Source: CAZSPL01 sp964608735
GTDB lineage: Bacteria > JAJVIF01 > JAPKYR01 > CAZSPL01
NCBI GenBank assembly: GCA_964608735.1
Contig: CAZSPL010000046.1
Location: 1 to 20,414 of the forward strand
Length of the DNA stretch: 20,414 bases
Direction: 5' to 3'
Part shown: positions 14,652-20,414 of the stretch, in pieces
How positions within the stretch are numbered: the stretch's first letter is position 1
Layout: each line of letters begins with the position of its first letter
The notes under the pieces: generated by a model
The model's input: only the letters and a program-made list of their open reading frames with translations
Databases searched by the model: none
What the model was told of the DNA's origin: nothing
Program-made: the position numbers and the translations under genes

Positions 14652-15794
14652 ATGGACTTCAAACTGAACGAAGAACAGCAGATAGTGCGCGACACGGCGA
14701 AGGAATTCGCCGAGAAGACCATCGCGCCGCGCGCGGAGGCCATCGACAAGGAGCATGAATATCCCGCCGACATCGTCAAGCAGATGGGCGAGCTGGGATT
14801 CATGGGCATCGCGGTACCGGAGGCCTACGGCGGCGCCGAGATGGACAACATCACCTACGTGCTGGTGCTGGAAGAGATAAGCAAGGCATGCGCGTCGTGC
14901 GGCGTCATCGTATCGGTGAACAACTCGCTTGCCTGCGACCCGGTGATGAATTTCGGCACCGAGGAGCAGAAGGAGAAATTCCTCAAGCCGATGGCGAGTG
15001 GCGCGAAGCTCGGCGCGCTCACCATGACCGAGCCCGGCGCGGGAAGCGATCCCGGAAGCATCAAGACGACCATGGAAGACAAGGGCGACCACTGGCTCGT
15101 CAACGGCACCAAGAATTTCTGCACCAACGGGGCCGAAGCGGATTTCCTTATTTTCCTCGGCGTAAGCGACAAGGGCAAAGGCAACAAGGGACTCACCACC
15201 CTCATCGTCGAGAAGGACACACCGGGGCTGACCATCGGCAAGCTCGAAGACAAGCTCGGCATACGCGGCTCGTCAACCGCGGAGCTTATTTTCGAGGACT
15301 GCAAAATACCCAAAGCGAACACCCTCGGCGAACCGAACGCCGGGTTCAAGGTGTGCATGGCGACGCTCGACGGCGGACGCATCGGCATCGCAAGCCAGGC
15401 GCTCGGTATCGCGAAGGCGTCGATAGATGAAGCCATCGCGTATTCGAAGGAGCGCGTGCAGTTCGGCAAGCCCATCGCGGAGAATCAGGCCATCCAGTGG
15501 ATGATCGCGGATATGACGACCGAGTATGAAGCGGCGCGGCTTCTCACATTGCAGGCCGCATGGATGAAGGACCAGAAGATGCGCTATTCCCGCGAAGCGG
15601 CGATGGCCAAGCTGAAGGCGTCGGAGGCGGCATCGTTCTGCGCCGACAAGGCGCTGCAGATACATGGCGGCTACGGCTACACCCGGGACTACGCTATCGA
15701 GCGGCATTTCCGCGACGCCCGCATCACCGAAATCTACGAGGGCACGTCAGAAATCATGCGCATGGTCGTCTCCGGCTGGATGTTGAAAGGTTAA
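14652..15794 (+). CDS. Acyl-CoA dehydrogenase, short/branched-chain type
   Basis: FAD-dependent oxidation of an acyl-CoA to the 2-enoyl-CoA, passing electrons to electron-transfer flavoprotein. The ATG at 14652 is preferred over upstream starts (GTG 14592, ATG 14637) because GAGGGAG lies eight nt before it and the 380-aa product then begins where the family usually does. Family marks: MTEPGAGSD 125-133 (FAD/substrate loop), RVQFGKPI 268-275, QIHGGYGYTRDY 336-347, and IYEGTSE 361-367, with Glu363 in the place of the catalytic base of butyryl- and medium-chain dehydrogenases. Best read as a short-chain or short-branched-chain enzyme (butyryl-, isobutyryl- or 2-methylbutyryl-CoA); exact chain specificity cannot be read. 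Second gene of the hydrolase operon, followed by a terminator. The shared promoter with icmF supports a role in the same acyl-CoA route. Confidence 0.93.
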   Translation: MDFKLNEEQQIVRDTAKEFAEKTIAPRAEAIDKEHEYPADIVKQMGELGFMGIAVPEAYGGAEMDNITYVLVLEEISKACASCGVIVSVNNSLACDPVMNFGTEEQKEKFLKPMASGAKLGALTMTEPGAGSDPGSIKTTMEDKGDHWLVNGTKNFCTNGAEADFLIFLGVSDKGKGNKGLTTLIVEKDTPGLTIGKLEDKLGIRGSSTAELIFEDCKIPKANTLGEPNAGFKVCMATLDGGRIGIASQALGIAKASIDEAIAYSKERVQFGKPIAENQAIQWMIADMTTEYEAARLLTLQAAWMKDQKMRYSREAAMAKLKASEAASFCADKALQIHGGYGYTRDYAIERHFRDARITEIYEGTSEIMRMVVSGWMLKG

Positions 15795-15823
15795 TTTTGA
15801 CTTACAGGGAATAGAATTTTGCG

Positions 15824-15846
15824 AAACCGCCCCCACGGGGCGGTTT
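15824..15846. terminator. Bidirectional terminator between convergent genes
   Basis: A perfect 10-bp stem (AAACCGCCCC 15824-15833, GGGGCGGTTT 15837-15846) with a 3-nt loop lies 30 nt after the dehydrogenase stop. Its right arm overlaps by two bases the stop codon of the convergent minus-strand toxin gene. Short T-runs are on both sides (TTTA on +; the minus strand reads GTTTCGCAAAATT), so it probably serves both. Confidence 0.75.
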
Positions 15847-16717
15847 ATCCGTTTGACGGGAACAACTCCCTTAGAGCATCCATAAAATCATCAAGTTGTA
15901 GATCGGCTTGATAATATTGGCTTTCCCGAAGCCGAATCAAGCCCATTTGGTTAAGAGCAGAGAACCGTGTATCAACCAGGCGCCCTGCCTCTTTAACGCA
16001 AGGCTCATCAGCATATCGACCGCGCAATTCTTTGGCCTGCTCCCATTCCGGTTCAGTTATCGCCGCAAGAACAGTGTACAAATCAATGGCATGATAGCGA
16101 CCGAAATCCTTGTTCTCATCGTCGAGCCGGTCCCTGAAGGCAAAGAGCTTCATCATCAGAAACGTGAATGGATGGGGCAGGAAAATGGTTGCTTCCGACA
16201 GCTCCCCCGAACTGAGTTTTCCCCTCAGTGTCGTTACAAGCAAGCCTTCCTCCAATGTCGGCGCTTCGTCGACGGGATGAGCGTGGATGCCGACGGATGG
16301 ACTGGGTCGAGCGCGTCGCGTATCCACTTTCACTTCAGTTCCCGCAAAAGCAGCCCGCGGTCCTGTGAGAATGTCTATTTTTATTGAGCCCGCTTCGCGT
16401 CCCTCCGGACCCGGTTTCTTGAACTGATAATTCTCCGCGCCGGGAACGGGCTTATATCCCAGCCTATTCAAGGCATCCGCCAGGGGTTTTAATTGTTCGG
16501 GTCGGATGAGCAGTTCCGGCCGTAGAAACAAATCGATGTCCGCGGTTGAGCGCGGTTCCGGCCATTGATCCAACAATGTCCGCTTTTCAAACTGTCTCAC
16601 ATATTCGGTCTTGAGATATATGCCGAAGCCCCCGCCGATGATTGGTTTGATATCTTCACCAGTTATTTTATGAAGCAAGTCGAGCAGCGATGTAGTGAGG
16701 TCCGGTATCGTAATCAC
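15845..16717 (-). CDS. AbiEii-like nucleotidyltransferase toxin
   Basis: A 290-aa protein of the AbiEii/AbiGii nucleotidyltransferase superfamily, toxins of type IV (AbiE-like) toxin-antitoxin and phage-abortive systems; members characterised elsewhere transfer nucleotides to RNA targets such as tRNA. Visible marks: GGGFGIYLK 28-36 (first nucleotidyltransferase motif), RSTADIDLFL 56-65 with the metal-binding pair D60 and D62, KIDIL with likely third acidic residue D115, and the C-terminal block MMKLFAFRDR...ENKDFGRYHAIDLY (188-214), where K190, R195, K203-D204 and D212 match the family's KLxAxxxRxxxKDxxDL pattern. Translation starts at GTG 16717, overlapping the upstream stop codon (GTGA), so it is translationally coupled to the antitoxin gene. 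All key residues seem intact, so it is probably active. Confidence 0.8.
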   Translation of the reverse strand: MITIPDLTTSLLDLLHKITGEDIKPIIGGGFGIYLKTEYVRQFEKRTLLDQWPEPRSTADIDLFLRPELLIRPEQLKPLADALNRLGYKPVPGAENYQFKKPGPEGREAGSIKIDILTGPRAAFAGTEVKVDTRRARPSPSVGIHAHPVDEAPTLEEGLLVTTLRGKLSSGELSEATIFLPHPFTFLMMKLFAFRDRLDDENKDFGRYHAIDLYTVLAAITEPEWEQAKELRGRYADEPCVKEAGRLVDTRFSALNQMGLIRLRESQYYQADLQLDDFMDALRELFPSNG

Positions 16718-17826
16718 TTCTGTGTCAACTCCCGGATGTTCTCAATTATATATGACTTCACAGCCTCAGCGGTCTCTTTGTCGCGCTTGTCGCCAGCCAT
16801 CAATTCAAGGTAAGCCTGGACAGGTGAAGCCCATCTGAAATCCCCCTCCTGTCGCGCATCGAAATAGACCGTTTCATCCTCCGTCACAATCAATTCGAGA
16901 TTCGGAAATCGACTCGACTTGTCGCCGGCCAGTCGGTCCAACAGCGCGTCTATATCAGGATAGTAGACGGACAGAACCTCCATTCGCTGCATCACGGTGT
17001 ATTGTTGAGCTGAAGATACTCCCGTTGCCACAACCGGCAAACCCAATGCCGCTGCTCGCCGTCCCAGAAGTTCCCGAAGCGCGACGCTTTCTTCAGGTAC
17101 CTTTAGACGAACCCGGTCTTTGATTTGCGGCGGTACGAAATTTTCACTCAGTTTCTCCAGAAGCTTATCGGGCTGTAGCAGGTAGATGGCCTTATTGCGC
17201 TCGACTATCAAGTCTGCCTCAAGAGTTTTTAAAACCTTGGACACCGTCGACAAGCTCATCTGTTTCTTCCGGCCGCTGACGACAAGCGGGTTATTCCGGT
17301 TGATTTCGTCGTGAATCTGCTGGACGGTTTCGTATTGGGAACGTATGAGAAAAACCCGTGCCGCCATAGAACTGTTTTTCCTATAGATGTTTTTAATCGG
17401 GGCCGAGGAGGAAAAACGATTCGTCTCGCCGCTGCGGAATACAAGAAACTCGTCTGCTAATAACACTACACCGTTGCCACAGAGGTCGATGCCGCTGATT
17501 CCCTCTCTCTCCAGTTCCAGCAATTGCTGTTTGCTAAGGAAAGGCACAAACAGCAAAGGCTTGCAGCCCTTTGGGAGACGCGATGTCTTCAGGATGCTGA
17601 GCCCGCCCTGAAATGCCTTGGGTGTCGAAAGCGGCTTGCACTCGGCAGCGAATTTTGCTCTGCTCCTGCGCCAGGAGATCTCAACCAATGCATAGAGAGT
17701 TCTGCCCTCGCCTGCCTCGGGCTTAAGCCCCAGAAAGCGAAAAGACAGCGGAGGGAAGAGAACCTTACCCCTCTCCAGCTGGTATATCATCTCCTGCCAT
17801 GTCGGCATTTTCCTGTTTTCTTTCAT
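16714..17826 (-). CDS. AbiEi-like antitoxin / winged-helix autoregulator, 370 aa
   Basis: First gene of the toxin-antitoxin operon. Residues ~40-130 resemble a restriction-endonuclease-like fold (FAAECKPLS with E62-x-K64, then GISGIDLCGNGVVLL 109-123, typical of the AbiEi_2/COG4861 group). Residues ~155-217 look like a winged helix (SLSTVSKVLKTLEADLIVERN). Residues 334-360 carry SPVQAYLELMAGDKRDKETAEA, close to the family's SPxQxYLDLxxxGxRxxEAA signature. In AbiE systems this partner represses its own operon and neutralises the nucleotidyltransferase. The ATG at 17826 and a second ATG at codon 7 each follow the same AGGAAA sequence, so either could start translation. The operon is visibly less GC-rich than the metabolic genes on both sides, consistent with acquisition by transfer. 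Whether the endonuclease-like domain is catalytic is doubtful. Confidence 0.75.
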   Translation of the reverse strand: MKENRKMPTWQEMIYQLERGKVLFPPLSFRFLGLKPEAGEGRTLYALVEISWRRSRAKFAAECKPLSTPKAFQGGLSILKTSRLPKGCKPLLFVPFLSKQQLLELEREGISGIDLCGNGVVLLADEFLVFRSGETNRFSSSAPIKNIYRKNSSMAARVFLIRSQYETVQQIHDEINRNNPLVVSGRKKQMSLSTVSKVLKTLEADLIVERNKAIYLLQPDKLLEKLSENFVPPQIKDRVRLKVPEESVALRELLGRRAAALGLPVVATGVSSAQQYTVMQRMEVLSVYYPDIDALLDRLAGDKSSRFPNLELIVTEDETVYFDARQEGDFRWASPVQAYLELMAGDKRDKETAEAVKSYIIENIRELTQK

Positions 17827-17843
17827 TTTCCTAATTAAGAAAA
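17826..17843 (-). promoter_or_regulatory. Candidate operator of the toxin-antitoxin operon
   Basis: An 18-bp near-perfect palindrome (TTTTC-CTAATTAAG-AAAA on +; one mismatched pair) overlaps the antitoxin start codon, its ribosome-binding site and the -10 box. AbiEi-type proteins are known to bind inverted repeats in their own promoter, so this is a natural candidate for autoregulation. Confidence 0.45.
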
Positions 17844-17868
17844 TACACTATTTCAAGAAAATTTGCAA
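17840..17868 (-). promoter_or_regulatory. Candidate promoter of the toxin-antitoxin operon
   Basis: On the minus strand TTGCAA (+ coordinates 17863-17868), a 17-nt spacer and TATTTT (17840-17845) lie just 13 nt before the antitoxin ATG. The short leader leaves room for the overlapping palindrome to block transcription and translation initiation together. Confidence 0.5.
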
Positions 17869-17975
17869 GTCCTGTTTCGCATTAGCCTTGAATTCCCGGT
17901 TCACGGCAATTCAACTTTATCATGTCAATAAGCCCGGGGTAAATCCTGCTTCCGTTTGCTGCGGCCTCTCCCGCC

Positions 17976-18005
17976 TTGACACCCCGCGCGGGGGTTTCAT
18001 ATACT
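17976..18005 (+). promoter_or_regulatory. Promoter of icmF
   Basis: TTGACA (17976-17981), 18-nt spacer and TATACT (18000-18005), with the -10 ending 52 nt before the ATG at 18058. The spacer contains a perfect 12-bp palindrome CCCCGCGCGGGG (17982-17993). The block is nearly the same as the promoter at 13674-13703. Confidence 0.75.
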
Positions 18006-18057
18006 TCACATCCGGCTTTCAGAGCATATTTTGAGCAGTATTCGAGAAAGGTATTCG

Positions 18058-20414
18058 ATGGAAAAGAAAGAGAAGTATCAACTGAAGAACAAGGTGCGGT
18101 TCGTCACGGCGACGTCGCTCTTCGACGGGCACGACGTGTCGATCAACATCATACGGCGCATGCTCGTCGAGCTCGGCGTGGAAGTCGTCCACCTCGGGCA
18201 TAACCGCGCCGTGGAAGAGATCGTCGACGCCGCCATCGAGGAGGACGCCCAGGGCATCGCGGTGTCCAGCTACCAGGGCGGCCACGTGCTGTTCTTCAAA
18301 TATATGATAGACATGCTCAACCGGCGGGGGGCCGGTCATATAAAGGTATTCGGCGGCGGCGGGGGGGTGATCGTCCCGGCTGAGATCAAGGAACTCGAGG
18401 ACTACGGGGTCGCGAAGATATATTCCCCCGAGGACGGCCGCCTGATGGGCCTCGACGGCATGATGAACCACATGGTCGAGAGCGCCGATTTCTCCACGCT
18501 GAAATACTTCGACGACAGTTGCTACGAAAAGCTGAAGGATGCCGACCCCGGCTCCGTCGCGCGACTTATCACCTATGCCGAATCGCTTCCCGACGGCGAT
18601 GAGAAGAACGCGTTCCGCAAGCGCATAAAGGGGATGCAGCCCGAAAAGCGCGTCCCGGTGGTGGGCATCACCGGTACCGGCGGCGCGGGGAAATCATCGC
18701 TGACCGATGAACTGATCGTGCGCATCCTCTCAGCGAGTCCCGACAAGACCATCGCTATCGTCTCGGTGGACCCATCCCGCAAAAAAACCGGCGGCGCGCT
18801 GCTCGGCGACCGCATCAGGATGAACGCCATCGACTCGCCGCGCGTCTACATGCGTTCGCTCGCCACGCGTGGCGCGAAGTCGGAGCTTTCGCTGGCGACG
18901 TCCGACGCTGTGGAGATCTGCCGGGCCGCGGGATTCGATATCATTTTTGTTGAAACCAGCGGCATCGGGCAGGGCGACGTTGAGATCTGCGAAGTATCCG
19001 ACCTTCCCATTTACGTGATGACATGCGAGTTCGGCGCGTCGATGCAGCTCGAAAAAATCGACATGCTCGACTATGCCGAGATAATCGCCATAAACAAGTA
19101 TGAGCGCAAGGGTTCCGAGGATGCGTTGCGCGATGTGCGCAAGCAGTACCGCCGCAACCGCGAGATAAGCTATGACATAGCTGACGAACAACTCCCGATT
19201 ATCGGCACCATAGCGAGCAGGTTCCACGATATCGGCATCAACGCCCTCTATGGCGCGATGGCCGAAAAGCTTCGCGGCAAATGCGGCTATGATATCGACC
19301 CGGACGCGAAATATTCCATCGAATGGATAAACCGGGTCAACTATACGATCATCCCGAGGGAGCGGGAGAAGTATCTCGGCGAGATCGCCCAGACCGTGCG
19401 GGACTACCGCAAGCGAGCGCTTTCGCAGGCAGACATCGCGAGGCGCGTGTTCCAGCTCGAAGGCGCAATGGAAGCGGCGAAGGAATCGGGCGACTCAGAG
19501 GCGACCATCGATGTCCTGTGCGAACTTAAAAAGAAATGGGAAGCCCGGCTCACGCGCGATACGAAGGAAAACCTCGATAACTGGGACTGCCTCATCGATG
19601 CATACAGCGGCGATGATATCACCTTCAAGGTGCGCGACAAGGAGATCAAGGTCGATTTGAATTACGAAACCCTCGCGGGCACGAAGCTCCCGAAGGTCGC
19701 AGTACCTGATTATGAAGATTACGGCGAGCGGATCAAATATCTCGCGCTCGAAAATGTGCCGGGCGAATTTCCGTATACCGCGGGTGTCTTTCCGTTCAAG
19801 CGTACCGATGAAGACCCGAAGCGTCAGTTCGCGGGTGAAGGCGGGCCGGTCAGAACGAACAAGCGTTTCCATTACCTCAGCCGCGACGGCGTGGCAAAGC
19901 GCCTGAGCACCGCGTTCGACAGTCCGACCCTTTACGGACAGGACCCGGCGGAACGCCCGGATATCTTCGGCAAGATCGGCGAAAGCGGCGTGAGCATATG
20001 CACCCTCGACGATATGAAAAAATTATTCGCCGGCTTCGACCTCGTCGATTCATCCACAAGCGTCTCCATGACAATCAACGGCCCGGCGCCGATTCTGCTC
20101 GCGATGTTCTTCAACACCGCCTTCGACCAGCAGGTTGAAAAATTCAATGACGAGAACGGGCGCGCCCCGTCCGATGCCGAGCGCCAGGGCATCTGGGAGC
20201 GCACGATTCAGACCGTGCGCGGCACCGTGCAGGCGGATATACTCAAGGAAGACCAGGGGCAGAATACGTGCATTTTCTCCATCGACTTCGCGCTCAAGAT
20301 GATGGGCGACATCCAGCAGTATTTCATCGACCACAAGGTGCGTAATTATTATTCGGTCAGCATCTCGGGATATCACATAGCCGAAGCGGGCGCCTACCCG
20401 ATATCGCAGCTCGC
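18058..20414 (+). CDS. icmF: Fused isobutyryl-CoA mutase IcmF (3' end beyond window)
   Basis: Adenosylcobalamin-dependent interconversion of isobutyryl-CoA and n-butyryl-CoA, with its own G-protein chaperone in one chain. The first 785 residues are present; the family is about 1,090. Domains: B12-binding 12-145, FDGHDVS at 22-28 with cobalt-ligand His25, VVHLGHNR 43-50 and a Gly-rich loop (FGGGGG) at 98-103; MeaB-like GTPase ~198-420 with P-loop GTGGAGKS 206-213, VDPS 237-240, VETSGIGQ 298-305; linker; mutase domain from ~560 (FPYTAGVFPFKR, RQFAGEGGP, SGYHIAEAGA). Phe591 (RQFAG) and Gln735 (GQNT) align with the Phe/Gln pair of isobutyryl-CoA mutases, where methylmalonyl-CoA mutases have Tyr/Arg. 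The GTPase G4 motif reads NKYE instead of NKxD. AAAGG lies six nt before the ATG. Isovaleryl/pivalyl-CoA activity, reported for some IcmF, is not excluded. Confidence 0.95.
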   Translation, partial: MEKKEKYQLKNKVRFVTATSLFDGHDVSINIIRRMLVELGVEVVHLGHNRAVEEIVDAAIEEDAQGIAVSSYQGGHVLFFKYMIDMLNRRGAGHIKVFGGGGGVIVPAEIKELEDYGVAKIYSPEDGRLMGLDGMMNHMVESADFSTLKYFDDSCYEKLKDADPGSVARLITYAESLPDGDEKNAFRKRIKGMQPEKRVPVVGITGTGGAGKSSLTDELIVRILSASPDKTIAIVSVDPSRKKTGGALLGDRIRMNAIDSPRVYMRSLATRGAKSELSLATSDAVEICRAAGFDIIFVETSGIGQGDVEICEVSDLPIYVMTCEFGASMQLEKIDMLDYAEIIAINKYERKGSEDALRDVRKQYRRNREISYDIADEQLPIIGTIASRFHDIGINALYGAMAEKLRGKCGYDIDPDAKYSIEWINRVNYTIIPREREKYLGEIAQTVRDYRKRALSQADIARRVFQLEGAMEAAKESGDSEATIDVLCELKKKWEARLTRDTKENLDNWDCLIDAYSGDDITFKVRDKEIKVDLNYETLAGTKLPKVAVPDYEDYGERIKYLALENVPGEFPYTAGVFPFKRTDEDPKRQFAGEGGPVRTNKRFHYLSRDGVAKRLSTAFDSPTLYGQDPAERPDIFGKIGESGVSICTLDDMKKLFAGFDLVDSSTSVSMTINGPAPILLAMFFNTAFDQQVEKFNDENGRAPSDAERQGIWERTIQTVRGTVQADILKEDQGQNTCIFSIDFALKMMGDIQQYFIDHKVRNYYSVSISGYHIAEAGAYPISQL

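Noticed and set aside
18058..20414. Mutase gene as methylmalonyl-CoA mutase
   Set aside because: The domain order (B12 domain, GTPase, mutase) is that of IcmF, and the pocket residues are Phe and Gln, not Tyr and Arg.

Overview
The window looks like chromosome (or a metagenome contig) from a Gram-negative bacterium of moderate to high GC. It encodes five or more exported lipoproteins with lipoboxes, an HDOD signalling protein, a fused B12-dependent isobutyryl-CoA mutase and an acyl-CoA dehydrogenase. I cannot name the phylum from sequence alone. No rRNA, tRNA, CRISPR array or intact transposase is visible.

Left part (1-5.7 kb): a 3' gene remnant on the + strand (to 200) with a terminator, then two large minus-strand lipoprotein genes (947 and 745 aa). 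Both carry the same ~380-residue N-terminal module (HQLWG, CxxC, HPF, GFDVRG, NYAVD/GYAVD blocks), followed by PKD domains (three and one) and a shared C-terminal region. A 318-bp divergent intergenic region leads to a + strand HDOD-domain gene (6008-6961).

Middle part (7.0-13.6 kb): a duplicated gene-pair array A-B1-A'-B2. A is a 561-aa lipoprotein of unknown function; both copies, with 360 bp of leader, lie in a 2049-bp direct repeat (7016-9064 and 10317-12365) that looks identical base for base. B1 (409 aa) and B2 (404 aa) are diverged paralogues consisting only of the N-terminal module of the two large lipoproteins. The repeat ends inside the ribosome-binding site of the B genes, so an unchanging A is paired with a changing B. 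The repeat's leader carries GGGGACAGGCTCC motifs of the REP/RAYT type. The remnant at 1-200 matches the end of a B-type protein, so the locus may once have been larger.

Right part (13.6-20.4 kb): a metallo-beta-lactamase-fold hydrolase and an acyl-CoA dehydrogenase in tandem, a bidirectional terminator, a minus-strand AbiE-like (type IV) toxin-antitoxin operon with a candidate autoregulatory operator, then a fused isobutyryl-CoA mutase (IcmF) running off the window end. The hydrolase/dehydrogenase unit and icmF have nearly the same promoter (TTGACA-N18-TATACT with a GC-rich palindrome in the spacer), which suggests they are co-regulated in short or branched acyl-CoA metabolism and that the toxin-antitoxin operon sits between two members of one regulon.
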